DNA from: Arthrobacter oryzae
GTDB lineage: Bacteria; Actinomycetota; Actinomycetes; Actinomycetales; Micrococcaceae
Assembly (NCBI RefSeq): GCF_030812315.1
Contig: NZ_JAUSSM010000007.1
Location: 62,001-126,000, forward strand
DNA: 64,000 bases
Reading direction: 5' to 3'
Shown here: positions 7,274 through 16,172 of the stretch, piece by piece
How the letters are laid out: each line of letters starts with the position of its first letter
Position numbering within the stretch: position 1 is the stretch's first letter
Notes under the pieces: model-generated
Databases searched by the model: none
What the model saw: only the letters and a program-made list of their open reading frames with translations
Told to the model about the DNA's origin: nothing
Translations under genes and position numbers: made by a program

Positions 7274-9466
7274 TCAGGAATCAACCGCTTCCTCAAGCGC
7301 CGCGGGGCCGGGCTGAAGGCGGGCACCCGAAGCCAGCAGTGCTTTGATCGCCTCGGCGGACCCGGGGCGGGCAAGCAGGTAGCCTTGCCCCATCCGGCAG
7401 TCCAGGGCGCGGAGAAGGTCCAGCTGCCCGGGTTCCTCCACGCCTTCGGCGATCACTTCGAGGGACAGCATGCGGGCCAGCCCCAGGATGCCCTCGAGCA
7501 TCGCCGCCGATTGCGCCTCGGATGCCTGCCGCCCGAGGAACGAACGGTCAATCTTCAGGATGTCTGCCGGAAGCACAGCCAGCGAGCTGAGGGAGGAATA
7601 ACCCGTCCCGAAATCGTCGATGGCCACGCGGACGCCCGTGCCCTTCAGCGTCTTGAGTGCAGCTACTCCGCCGTCCGTGCTGCCCGCCAGGGCTGTTTCG
7701 GTGACTTCCAGAACCACCTTGTCCGCTTGCGCCGCCGGGTCGGAAAGGATGCCTTTGATGGCCGCCAGGTTCCGGGGATTGGGGAGCTGGATGGTTGAGA
7801 GGTTGATCGCAATCCAAACGTTTTCGCACCGCGGCAAGGACTTCCGCCAGCCGGCCGCCTGACGGCTTGCGGTGTCCAGCACCCAGCAGCCAACGGCGTC
7901 GATGTCGCCGGTCTCCTCGGCGAGCGGAATGAATTCGGACGGGGCCAGCAGTCCCAGGGTAGGGTGCTGCCAGCGCACCAGTGCCTCCACGCCGAGGATT
8001 TCTCCGCTGTTCAAGTCCGCAATCGGCTGGTATTCGAGGCGGAGCTGGCCACCGCTCACCGCCGTGGCGAGGTCCCGCTTGAGGGCGGCCCGATACGTCA
8101 TATGGTCGTAGCCCTCGGCATCAAACAGCTGATAGCGGGCTTTGCCGCCATGTTTGGCGAGGTACATCGCGAAATCCGCCTGGCGCAGCAGTTCGGCCGC
8201 ATCACTTGTGCCGGGCCGCCGCTGGGCCGCGCCCATGCTGGCCGTCACTGTCCGCCGGTCCTCGCCTAAGAAGAACGGTGTACGCAGTGCCTCATGGATC
8301 CGTTCCGCGACCCCCGCGGTAACGGAGCCGGCGTCGTCGTCCATCACAACTATCGCGAATTCGTCCCCGCCGACCCGGGCAACGAGGTCGTGGGTGCGCA
8401 CGCACCCTTGGAGGCGCGCGGCCAGCTGGACGAGCAGGTCATCGCCACGCTCGTGCCCCAGCGAGTCATTGACGTCCTTGAAGTCGTCGATGTCAATGAA
8501 CAGAAGTCCCTCGCTCCGGTTCCTGCGGGTGCTCCCGCGGCCAAAGGATTCCGTGAGGCGTTCCATCAGCGCCGCACGGTTGGCCAGCCGTGTGAGGGGG
8601 TCATGGGTGGCGCGATGCGTCAGGTTCAAATGGCTGTTGTGGACAGCGGCGGCCATGCCGTTAAACGCCTCCGCCAACTCGCCGAGTTCGTCGCGGCGGA
8701 AGACCTCGATGCGGTGGTTGTAGTTCCCGCCCCGCAGCTTTTGGACGCCCTTATGCAGGCTTTCCACCGGCCGCATGAGGTCCTTGACCATCCTCCGGCG
8801 GAAGTACACCGTAACTCCCACCGCCACTACAAACAGAGCAATGCGCCCGATGATCAGGAGCTGTTCGAGCTCGGCATTGTGCGCGAGGCCTTTATCCATT
8901 TCCAGCAGGGAATAGTGTCGGATCTCCGCCACGCGCTTGCGAACTTCCGCGCTGGCTGCGGCCAATGCCGGAGACTCGTCCACATGGTTGCCTTGGAGCG
9001 ACTGCACCTGGCCGCCCCACAGCCCATGTGCTGTCAAGGCTTCCTGCCAGGACTGACGGGCGGTGGCAATCGTATCCCGCATGCCCGTCTCACCTGGCAG
9101 GATGGCGGCGGTTTCCTGGAACAGCCGGGAGATCTCCTCCTGCTGCCTGAGGAAGGCCGAACGGTCGCCCGGTGCATTGGAGAGCATCTGGTGACCCAGC
9201 TGCTCGTGGGCGTCGAGGGCTGAACGCAGGACCTCCACCTTGTCCAGTCGGAGATGGAGCTCGGCGGACGTAGCTTGCACTTGGTCCATCAGGCCGCGCA
9301 CACCCACGATCGTTACGGCGGCGCCGATCAGCAGGGCTGCGAGCATTAGCAGGAAGGCCCTGGACCATTCGCGCTGCAGGCTCCACGTGCGCCCGGCCCC
9401 CTCCATACCGGTGTCCGCCGCTGTGGAGACCGGCCCTGAAGCCTTGCCCGGCACGTTCCCATCCAT
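7274..9466 (-). CDS. Membrane GGDEF-EAL cyclic-di-GMP signalling protein
   Basis: About 730 aa. Layout: a membrane span near residues 36-57, an extracytoplasmic helical sensor region, a second span near 203-222, a HAMP linker, then a GGDEF domain and an EAL domain. GGDEF is intact (366-370) with an RxxD inhibitory site (RTHD) five residues before it, and the EAL motif (494-496) is followed by DDFGTGYSS and EGVEE. Both domains therefore look active, making synthesis and hydrolysis of c-di-GMP possible. ATG 9466 is chosen for its AGAGGA box; a GTG at 9511 would add 15 residues but lacks one. Confidence 0.9.
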   Translation of the reverse strand: MDGNVPGKASGPVSTAADTGMEGAGRTWSLQREWSRAFLLMLAALLIGAAVTIVGVRGLMDQVQATSAELHLRLDKVEVLRSALDAHEQLGHQMLSNAPGDRSAFLRQQEEISRLFQETAAILPGETGMRDTIATARQSWQEALTAHGLWGGQVQSLQGNHVDESPALAAASAEVRKRVAEIRHYSLLEMDKGLAHNAELEQLLIIGRIALFVVAVGVTVYFRRRMVKDLMRPVESLHKGVQKLRGGNYNHRIEVFRRDELGELAEAFNGMAAAVHNSHLNLTHRATHDPLTRLANRAALMERLTESFGRGSTRRNRSEGLLFIDIDDFKDVNDSLGHERGDDLLVQLAARLQGCVRTHDLVARVGGDEFAIVVMDDDAGSVTAGVAERIHEALRTPFFLGEDRRTVTASMGAAQRRPGTSDAAELLRQADFAMYLAKHGGKARYQLFDAEGYDHMTYRAALKRDLATAVSGGQLRLEYQPIADLNSGEILGVEALVRWQHPTLGLLAPSEFIPLAEETGDIDAVGCWVLDTASRQAAGWRKSLPRCENVWIAINLSTIQLPNPRNLAAIKGILSDPAAQADKVVLEVTETALAGSTDGGVAALKTLKGTGVRVAIDDFGTGYSSLSSLAVLPADILKIDRSFLGRQASEAQSAAMLEGILGLARMLSLEVIAEGVEEPGQLDLLRALDCRMGQGYLLARPGSAEAIKALLASGARLQPGPAALEEAVDS

Positions 9467-9652
9467 GTGCTGTTGTCCTCTGCGTCCAGGAGCCACGGGG
9501 GACCCAGCCACCGGCTGAGACCCGTTGATGGTCCGGTGATCCTAGGAGCAGGCTAACAGGGCTGCGGGGTCCGGGCGGTGCGCCCCTGAAAAAGACTTCA
9601 GGAAAACTCCGTTTCAGGCTGCGGGGAACGCGCAGTGAACGGACCGGAAACG

Positions 9653-10333
9653 CTAGGACCAGGGAATGATGCGGTCGGCGGCAGGGCGGGTCGACTCGAT
9701 GAGCCGCGCGTTGGCCTCATCGGAGCCGCCGGCCCATTCCTCCGCCGCAGGCCGGTCCATGCCGAAGTTCACGTGCCTGTCCACCAGCCGCTCGAGGCGA
9801 AGGTCCGGGGGAGTGTCCATGAACCAGACCTCATCCAGTTGCGCGCGGACCTGCCGCCACACGGGGTAGTCCGCCAGGAGGTAGTTCCCTTCGGTGATCA
9901 CCAGCGGCACGGAGGCCGGGACCGCAATGGAGGCGGCCACCGGTTCGTCGATCTGTCGGCGGAAATCCGGTGCATAGACCACTGGCTCATCGCGCCGCGC
10001 CAGCCGCTGCAGCAGCGAGAGGTAACCGCCGACGTCGAAGGTGTCGATGGCCCCCTTGCGCTGCCGCAGCGGCGTGCCGTCGATGATCGCGTTCCCCAGA
10101 TGGAATCCGTCCATGGGCACCACCACAGCGGTGCCGGCCTCAAAGAGGGCGTGCAGGGCGGCCGCGAAGGTCGACTTTCCGGACCCCGGCGATCCCGTGA
10201 TGCCGAGCAGTATCCGCTTCCCGGACGCGAGGCGGGAGCTCAGGTCCGCCACGGCCGTCCGTACCTCAGGATGCCGGAGCACGGCGGCTGCCGGCCGCGG
10301 GACAGGGCTCGGGTCCACCGGGGAAGTCGCCAT
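9653..10333 (-). CDS. Nucleoside/nucleotide kinase family protein (P-loop)
   Basis: A 226-aa soluble kinase related to uridine kinase and pantothenate kinase. Walker A is GSPGSGKS near residue 46, followed by VPMDGFHLGN, where the Asp is the probable catalytic base, then TFDVGGYL and ITEGNYLL. This is the fructose/nucleoside kinase-like group often annotated only as nucleoside/nucleotide kinase family. The phosphate acceptor cannot be named from sequence. It is a single gene, 58 bases downstream of the pullulanase gene on the same strand. Confidence 0.85.
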   Translation of the reverse strand: MATSPVDPSPVPRPAAAVLRHPEVRTAVADLSSRLASGKRILLGITGSPGSGKSTFAAALHALFEAGTAVVVPMDGFHLGNAIIDGTPLRQRKGAIDTFDVGGYLSLLQRLARRDEPVVYAPDFRRQIDEPVAASIAVPASVPLVITEGNYLLADYPVWRQVRAQLDEVWFMDTPPDLRLERLVDRHVNFGMDRPAAEEWAGGSDEANARLIESTRPAADRIIPWS

Positions 10334-10391
10334 GACACCAGCCTAGTCAGTGCTGCGGGTCCCCTCCGGTTTTGCGTCGCCCTGCCCGCTC

Positions 10392-13300
10392 TTACTTGGC
10401 CTGGAACACCGCCACGGTGCGGGCAGGGACGGTGAAGGTCCCGGACGCCGCGTCATGGGAGGCCGCCTTGACTACGGAGTCGATGCCACCTGCCTGCACC
10501 GGATGCAGGGTGTAGGCGGACCCTGCGGTTCCGGCCACGCTCTGCCGGGTGGCCTCGTCCGAGGCGTTGAACACCACCACCAGTCCGCGCAGGTTCCGGT
10601 CCACGTCCGTCCCGGCGGAGTCGTCAATCTGCATCACAACCACACCCGGAGTCTGCTCGGGGCCACCGCCCGGGAAGGACACCTTCTGCTGCACCAAATG
10701 CGCCTCGCCCAGGTGGAACAGCGGGGTGCTCTTGCGGATACGTAGCAGTTCCTCGGCGCGCCCGCGGGCGTCGGCGATCTCTGCGGAAGCCGGCTTCTGC
10801 GCGGGATCTGCCAGGAGCGGGCGCATGTAGTCGTACTTGTCCTCGTTGTCGGCCTTGGGCGGCAGACCCCGGCCGAAGCCGTTGGTGGCATCTGTGTGGT
10901 CCAGGACATTGAACCAGTCGCCGGAATCGTAGCTGTTGCGGTCCAGTGACTTGCTGCGCAGCGATTCCCCTCCGGCGTGCCAGAAGGAGATGCCCTGGCC
11001 CAAGGCTGTGGTGCTGAGCGCCAAGGTTTGCATCCGTGTCCGGTCGGCCATTGTCGTGTCCTGGGGCAGCTTCAGGGCAAGGGCATCGAACAGCGTCTCG
11101 TTGTCGTGGGCCTCCACGTAGGTGATGGCTTCCTGCGGATCGCTCGTGTAACCGGCGGGGACGCCGTTATAGGGTACGTCCGAGCCCTTGGCGGCGGCGC
11201 CCGTGCGGTCAATGAAGGAGTAGTCCTTCAGGTTGCCGGTCAGGCCCACCTTCACCAGGTCCTGCGTGAGGAGGAGGGCAGCTTTCTGCTGTTCCGGAGT
11301 GCCGTTGGCCGGGGAATCATTGGGATCGGTGAACAGGCCGGAGGCGAATCCTTGGACCCGCGGGTCCGGATCGAACGGGCCGCCGCCGCGGACTGCGTCG
11401 CGCAGGCGGTCGTTGAACGTGCCGATGCCGGTCCCGGCCATGTTTGCCTGGGTAGCCTGGACGAACCTGGCGTTGTTGGCCACCTCGCCGAAGTTCCAGC
11501 CCTCACCGTACAGGGTGATGTTCTTGCCATCCACGCCGTCCTTGGGCAGGGTCAGCTCATCGAGGGCTGCCCTGATATCCAGCATGTTCTGCTTAGAGTG
11601 GTGCCCCATCAGGTCAAAGCGGAAGCCGTCCAGCTTGTAGGTCTTGGCCAGCGTCACCAGCGAATCCACCATGAGCTTTCCCATCATGGCGTTCTCGGTA
11701 GCGGTGTTGGCACAGCACGTAGACGTCTCGAGGGATCCGCTGGCGGCATTCAAGCGGTGATAGTAGCCGGGAACAATCCGGTCAAGGTTGTTACTCCCGG
11801 ACTGGCCAGCACTCGAGGTGTGGTTGTAGACAACGTCCTGGACCACCCGCGCCCCCGCGGTGTTGAGTGCGGCCACCATCCCGCGGAATTCCGTGATCCT
11901 GGCAGGCCCGGCCGGGTTGGTGGAGTAGGAGCCTTCGGGCGTTGTGTAGTGCAGGGGATCGTAGCCCCAGTTGAAGCCGTCCTTGGCCGCGGTCTCTGCC
12001 ACGCACGCCTGCTGCTCCTCTGAATCGGCCGGCAGGGCGGCGAGGTCGCAGAGCGGTTCAAGCTGCTCGCTGCGGCGCTCTTCAATGGTGCCAATGTCGT
12101 TGACGGGCAGCAGGTGGACTGCGTTCATCCCGGCGTCCACCAGTTCCTGCAGGCGCTTCATGCCGTTGCTGCCGGTTTCCGTGAAGGCCTTGTAGGTGCC
12201 GCGGTGCTCGGCGGGAACGGAGTCGTCGGTGATGGAAAAATCGCGGACGTGCAGCTCGTAGAGGGAAAGGTCCTCCGGTTTGCTGAGTGCCGGCTTCTGC
12301 AGCTTGGCCCAGTCGGCCGGCGCCAGGGACTTGTCCTCAAGATCCACGAAAAGACTGCGTTCGGAGTTGGCGGAGAGACCCACGCTGTAGGGGTCCGTGA
12401 CGAGGTTCCGCTCAACCTTGCCGGTTTCCGGGACGAAGACCTCTACCTCGTACAGGTAGTAGGCACCGTTCCAGTCCTTTTCCCCTGTAACGGACCACAC
12501 GCCGTCGCCGGCCGGTTCCATGGCCCTGCTCGAGGCGGGATCCCCGCCGGAACCGGAAGCGTAGGTGTGGACGGTGACGCTGCGGGCCGTGGGGGCCCAC
12601 AGGAAAAGCTCGGGGCGCTTTCCCTTCCAAGTCAGTCCAAGTTCCTGCTCCGCCGCCCCGGGGTGGAGCGAGTCCAGGACGCCGGGGACCTGGACACCGG
12701 TAGCGGCGGTGACCTTGCCGTCCGACCCGATGGCGGCCACGAGCAGCTGGCCTTTGAGCAGTTCCTTGGCCCGGAGCGCGTCGGTTTTCGGCAGCCGCAG
12801 GGCGGCAAAGCCTGCCAGATGCGGATATCTGGCCGAGAGGCCGGCAGGCAGGCCTTGGGTATCCTGCTCGAGGGGGAGGGAGGACGCTCCGGTGACCTCT
12901 CCGTCAGCAACCGCCATCCCGCCGTCGGGAGCGCTGTAGAGCCGGTACTTCGTGCCCGCGGCTGCGGGGGCCTGCCATGCGATCGTGTCTGCCGTCAGCC
13001 AGTGCGCGCCGGACTCAGCTCGCAGTGCATCCGGAACTTCGTCCGTGAGGGTGTGGCTGACGTGGTCGTAGGTGAATGCTACGGGTCCTCCCGGCGCATT
13101 GAGCACGATGTCGCCACCTCCGGCCACTCCTCCCGCACCGTAGTTCTCGTCCCATGAATTGTTAAGGGCAACCTTCATGCCGTAAGTTCCGGCGGGGACT
13201 TCGAAGGTTGCTCGGTAGAGGGTGGTGGATCCCTCCACCGGCAGCAGCCTGCTGGCGGCGCATTCCGGCTGCCAGTCTCCGGGGCAGCCGATTTCGGACT

Positions 13301-13469
13301 GCAACGATCCTACGAGTGATACAGCCGCGGGCACGTTGCTGTGGTCTGCAGACGCGGGAAGGGCAAGACCTCCAAGGGCCAGCGGAGTTACACAAGCTGC
13401 TGCCAGGGCTGACAGGAGTCTCTTGTTGAGCGTGGGCGGGGATCCGGACGGGCGGGAGTGACGAAGCAT
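10392..13469 (-). CDS. pulA: Secreted pullulanase-type alpha-1,6-glucosidase
   Basis: A 1025-aa GH13 enzyme that cleaves alpha-1,6 branch points of pullulan, amylopectin and limit dextrins outside the cell. Residues 1-42 form a signal peptide (basic n-region, hydrophobic h-region, LPASADH cleavage area). Starch-binding and pullulanase N-terminal modules come first, then the GH13 barrel: NWGYDP, DVVYNHT, GFRFDLMGHH (nucleophile Asp), YGEGWNF (acid Glu), EAHDNETL (third acid). A C-terminal beta domain closes it. ATG 13469 has AAGGAAGG just upstream. The divergent LacI gene and palindromes between them suggest repression by that regulator in the absence of maltodextrins (inference). Confidence 0.93.
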   Translation of the reverse strand: MLRHSRPSGSPPTLNKRLLSALAAACVTPLALGGLALPASADHSNVPAAVSLVGSLQSEIGCPGDWQPECAASRLLPVEGSTTLYRATFEVPAGTYGMKVALNNSWDENYGAGGVAGGGDIVLNAPGGPVAFTYDHVSHTLTDEVPDALRAESGAHWLTADTIAWQAPAAAGTKYRLYSAPDGGMAVADGEVTGASSLPLEQDTQGLPAGLSARYPHLAGFAALRLPKTDALRAKELLKGQLLVAAIGSDGKVTAATGVQVPGVLDSLHPGAAEQELGLTWKGKRPELFLWAPTARSVTVHTYASGSGGDPASSRAMEPAGDGVWSVTGEKDWNGAYYLYEVEVFVPETGKVERNLVTDPYSVGLSANSERSLFVDLEDKSLAPADWAKLQKPALSKPEDLSLYELHVRDFSITDDSVPAEHRGTYKAFTETGSNGMKRLQELVDAGMNAVHLLPVNDIGTIEERRSEQLEPLCDLAALPADSEEQQACVAETAAKDGFNWGYDPLHYTTPEGSYSTNPAGPARITEFRGMVAALNTAGARVVQDVVYNHTSSAGQSGSNNLDRIVPGYYHRLNAASGSLETSTCCANTATENAMMGKLMVDSLVTLAKTYKLDGFRFDLMGHHSKQNMLDIRAALDELTLPKDGVDGKNITLYGEGWNFGEVANNARFVQATQANMAGTGIGTFNDRLRDAVRGGGPFDPDPRVQGFASGLFTDPNDSPANGTPEQQKAALLLTQDLVKVGLTGNLKDYSFIDRTGAAAKGSDVPYNGVPAGYTSDPQEAITYVEAHDNETLFDALALKLPQDTTMADRTRMQTLALSTTALGQGISFWHAGGESLRSKSLDRNSYDSGDWFNVLDHTDATNGFGRGLPPKADNEDKYDYMRPLLADPAQKPASAEIADARGRAEELLRIRKSTPLFHLGEAHLVQQKVSFPGGGPEQTPGVVVMQIDDSAGTDVDRNLRGLVVVFNASDEATRQSVAGTAGSAYTLHPVQAGGIDSVVKAASHDAASGTFTVPARTVAVFQAK

Positions 13470-13565
13470 GGGAGACCTTCCTTGGCAATGCCCCAGAACG
13501 CCATCAGCGGTGAGCGGGGATACCTAGGAGCCTAGATACATGTTGCGGGGCACGTCAACGATTTG

Positions 13566-13625
13566 CTGAAAATTTTGCGTCTTGTTTTCAGTTAAGATGG
13601 CGTGTTGCTTCCGTACACTGGAAGC
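13566..13625. promoter_or_regulatory. Two inverted repeats between pulA and the LacI gene
   Basis: The divergent intergenic region holds CTGAAAA at 13566-13572 facing TTTTCAG at 13585-13591, and GCTTCC at 13607-13612 facing GGAAGC at 13620-13625. Both lie where a LacI-family repressor would control the pullulanase gene and itself. Neither has the classic CG centre of LacI operators, so which one is bound is unknown. Confidence 0.45.
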
Positions 13626-13664
13626 ACGATGACTTCCGGACGGCCGTTCCGGTGAAGGAGCCTT

Positions 13665-14750
13665 ATGAGCATGACAGCGGGCCGCGCAAACCCGGCCGCC
13701 CCGGAGCGACCGAAGCTGGAGGATCTGGCCCGGAAGGTCGGTGTCAGCATCGCCACCGTGTCCCGCGTCGTCAATGGCCGCAAGGGAGTTTCGCGTGAGG
13801 TGCGGCAGTCGGTTCTCGCGGCGATGGATGACTTGGGCTATGAGCGCCCGGACCGTGCCCGCAGCACCACCAGAGGGCAGGTGGGCATCATCGTCCCGGA
13901 CCTTACCAATCCCATTTTTCCGGCAATTGCGGAGACTGTCGTGTCGCTCCTTTCCCAAGAGGACTTCATTCCGATTCTCTGTGCACTGCCGGGCGGGGGG
14001 CGCTCCGAGGACGAGTACATCGAGATGCTCGTAGCGCAGGCGGCGTCCGGCATCATTTTCATCTGCAGCTCACACGCCGACGGCCAGGCCAGCCTGGAGC
14101 GCTACCACCGTCTCCGTGGCCGCGGCATCCCTTTCGTCCTGGTCAACGGCACCCGCCCGGAACTTGCGGCTGCTTCCGTGTCCAATGACGACGCCGCAGC
14201 AATCAACACCGCAGTTCAGCACCTCGCCAGCCTGGGGCACCGGAAAGTGGGGCTGGCCATCGGTCCGCACCGGTTCGTTCCCAGCCAGCAGAAGCTGGCC
14301 GGGTTCCGCTCCGCCCTTGCCGAATACTTGGGAACCGACGACCCGGAACCCCATACGGCCACCAGCATGTTCACTGTGGAAGGCGGCCAGAGCGCGGCCA
14401 ATGAACTCCTGGACTCCGGCCACACAGCCATTGTGTGCGCCTCCGACATCATGGCGCTGGGCGCCATTCGCGCGGCCCAGTCCAGGGGATTGCGCGTGCC
14501 GGACGATGTGTCCATCGTCGGCTTCGATGACTCCCCGCTGATGGCGCTCACCAATCCGCCCCTGACCACGCTCCGGCAGCCTGTCGCCGCAATCGCGCAC
14601 GCCGCCGTCCACGCCCTGGCCGCCGAAATTGCGGGCGAACATTCCACCCGATCGCCGGTGGTGTTGGCGTCCGACCTTGTACTGCGGGGCTCTACCGGTC
14701 CTGCGGCAGGAGCTTCAGCCCTGCCGCGCAGCCAACAATCCCGGCAATGA
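13665..14750 (+). CDS. LacI-family transcriptional regulator, probably of maltodextrin/pullulan use
   Basis: A 361-aa repressor. The N-terminal helix-turn-helix (LEDLARKVGVSIATVSRVVNG, hinge helix to residue 65) is followed by a periplasmic-binding-protein-like sugar domain ending in DVSIVGFDDSPLM and LTTLRQP. ATG 13665 follows AAGGAG at good spacing. It is divergent to pulA, which names its most likely target. The last 59 bases overlap the 3' end of the convergent SMR gene, so its Ala/Ser/Gln-rich C-terminal tail is also antisense to that gene. The inducer is not known. Confidence 0.9.
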   Translation: MSMTAGRANPAAPERPKLEDLARKVGVSIATVSRVVNGRKGVSREVRQSVLAAMDDLGYERPDRARSTTRGQVGIIVPDLTNPIFPAIAETVVSLLSQEDFIPILCALPGGGRSEDEYIEMLVAQAASGIIFICSSHADGQASLERYHRLRGRGIPFVLVNGTRPELAAASVSNDDAAAINTAVQHLASLGHRKVGLAIGPHRFVPSQQKLAGFRSALAEYLGTDDPEPHTATSMFTVEGGQSAANELLDSGHTAIVCASDIMALGAIRAAQSRGLRVPDDVSIVGFDDSPLMALTNPPLTTLRQPVAAIAHAAVHALAAEIAGEHSTRSPVVLASDLVLRGSTGPAAGASALPRSQQSRQ

Positions 14751-15030
14751 ACAGCAGCTTGAGCGGACTGGCAGGCTCGACGCCGGTGGCCATGGCCCAG
14801 CCGACGGTCAGGGCAGCCCCTACGCCCACCCACACGGCGTAGCCAGTCCCCAGCGGAATCGACTTCACGGCGATCCCCAGGCCCACCATGCTCAGCGTGG
14901 CGGTGACGGCAAAAACCAGTGTCGGGAGCGCCTGGGAGAAACCGTCGGAGAGCCCAAGGGCGGTGGCCCAGACGGCCTCAAGCACAGCGGAACCGAGCAG
15001 GATCAGCCAGGCGGCATTCTTGCTAAGCAT
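14692..15030 (-). CDS. SMR-family exporter subunit, Gdx/SugE-like (second of pair)
   Basis: A 112-aa four-helix inner-membrane protein of the small multidrug resistance family. The conserved membrane Glu lies in GSAVLEAVWATALG and the loop motif is GTGYAVWVGVG. Together with the preceding gene it resembles paired SMR exporters that work as heterodimers. The riboswitch upstream indicates guanidinium export. The ATG at 15030 overlaps the previous TGA by one base, implying translational coupling. Its 3' end overlaps the convergent LacI gene by 59 bases. Confidence 0.87.
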   Translation of the reverse strand: MLSKNAAWLILLGSAVLEAVWATALGLSDGFSQALPTLVFAVTATLSMVGLGIAVKSIPLGTGYAVWVGVGAALTVGWAMATGVEPASPLKLLFIAGIVGCAAGLKLLPQDR

Positions 15031-15353
15031 CACGCCACCACCTTCAGGCCCACCACGCACGCGGCGATCCCGGCGAGCAGCAGCAGCCGCGCCGCCGTCG
15101 CGCGTTCCACCTTGGTGATGATCGCGTAAGCGGACGTCAGCACCACGCCCACACCAACCCAAACGGCGTAGGCCGTGCCAGTGGGAATGGACTGCATCGC
15201 GATGGCGAGGCCGCCTGTACTCGCAATGACGGAGACCAGGAAGATCACCGCGGGCAGCACGCGCCGGCGGCCTTTGGCCTGGGAGGTGCGGTGCAGCGCT
15301 GCGGCCCAGACGGCCTCGAGCGTCCCGGAGAGGATAAGGATTAACCACGACAT
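15030..15353 (-). CDS. SMR-family exporter subunit, Gdx/SugE-like (first of pair)
   Basis: A 107-aa four-helix membrane protein. It opens MSWLILILSGTLEAVWAAAL, very close to SugE/Gdx, with the essential Glu at position 13 and Trp at 16, and carries GTAYAVWVGVG. Gdx proteins exchange guanidinium for protons. The SD sequence AAAGGA (15360-15365) directly abuts the 3' edge of the guanidine-III riboswitch, so translation is probably what the aptamer controls. The two SMR genes overlap by one base and should form one transcript. Confidence 0.9.
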   Translation of the reverse strand: MSWLILILSGTLEAVWAAALHRTSQAKGRRRVLPAVIFLVSVIASTGGLAIAMQSIPTGTAYAVWVGVGVVLTSAYAIITKVERATAARLLLLAGIAACVVGLKVVA

Positions 15354-15365
15354 GACAGATCCTTT

Positions 15366-15406
15366 GGCCAGTCTTGTCGCGTGCCGGGTACTGAACCGTC
15401 GTCCGG
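15366..15406 (-). ncRNA. Guanidine-III riboswitch (ykkC-III class)
   Basis: On the minus strand the leader reads CCGGACGA, a short arm, GTACCCGG, a spacer, then GACAAGAC and TGGCC. These are the conserved blocks of the ykkC-III/guanidine-III aptamer in the right order. CCGG can pair with the second CCGG, and GGTTCAGT with the downstream ACTGGCC, giving the H-type pseudoknot of this class. The SD box AAAGGA follows immediately, consistent with ligand-controlled translation of the SMR exporters. Class assignment is from remembered consensus; a covariance search would settle it. Confidence 0.85.
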
Positions 15407-15478
15407 AGGTTCCGTAGGGGAACCTTGATCCCAGCGTAGCAACGCCCGACGCCGGGAGGCCACCTATGGTGGTTAAGG

Positions 15479-16093
15479 TCACCGCCGCCCGACGGGCCGG
15501 TGCGGGATCGATGAGGCGAGGGCCAGCACAACGATGAACGACGCCCCCAAGACGGCAACCCAGGCACCGCGCGGTTCGGTGATGGCGAGCGCGGGGCCGG
15601 CGATCCCGGGCCCCGCCAGGGCGAGTGCCGCGGTGAGTGCTGCGCTGACCAGGCCGCTGGTGAGCCTGGCCCAGAGCGGCCCACGCCGGGACAAAGCGTA
15701 GCCGCCGCCGATCGCCATCAGGGCGACGGCGACCGCGCCTCCGCCGAGGCCCTGCGTGAGCAGGGCGGCAAGGGCACCGGGCATGAGCAGCGGTGCGATA
15801 GCGAACGCGAGCGGCGCGAGGGCGAGCCAGCGCCACCCCCGCCGGCCGCCTGCGCGCCGGAGTGCTTCCGCCCACGCCAGCAGTCCGCCAACGGTGGCTC
15901 CAGGCAGGAGGATCGCACCGAACGTCCCCCACCAGTCGAAGGTGGAGGCCGGCCCGGCGAGTTCGACCATGTAGCCGCGGAAACCTGCGGCCCAGGCAAT
16001 CCCGCACGTCATGCCGATCGCTACGAGGGGCGCGGTCCGATGGAGGGCGGGACCGGCGTCGCGCGAGGCTTGCGCGGATTCCTTTTCGGGCAT
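15479..16093 (-). CDS. Hypothetical multi-pass membrane protein
   Basis: A protein of 204 aa with about five hydrophobic spans and Gly/Ala-rich loops. I do not recognise the family. A conserved-looking stretch is GIAWAAGFRGYMVELAGPASTF near the first span. ATG 16093 (GGAG six bases upstream) is preferred to an in-frame GTG at 16105 that has AGGTGA slightly too close. It lies upstream of the riboswitch in the same direction, but the riboswitch sits between it and the SMR genes, so it is probably a separate unit. Confidence 0.6.
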   Translation of the reverse strand: MPEKESAQASRDAGPALHRTAPLVAIGMTCGIAWAAGFRGYMVELAGPASTFDWWGTFGAILLPGATVGGLLAWAEALRRAGGRRGWRWLALAPLAFAIAPLLMPGALAALLTQGLGGGAVAVALMAIGGGYALSRRGPLWARLTSGLVSAALTAALALAGPGIAGPALAITEPRGAWVAVLGASFIVVLALASSIPHRPVGRR

Positions 16094-16172
16094 GGTCAGC
16101 TCCACGGATTCACCTGGTAGCTGGAGACATTAGGGCACTGATGGCGAGAGATCAAGATCCCCGAAGTTGGGG

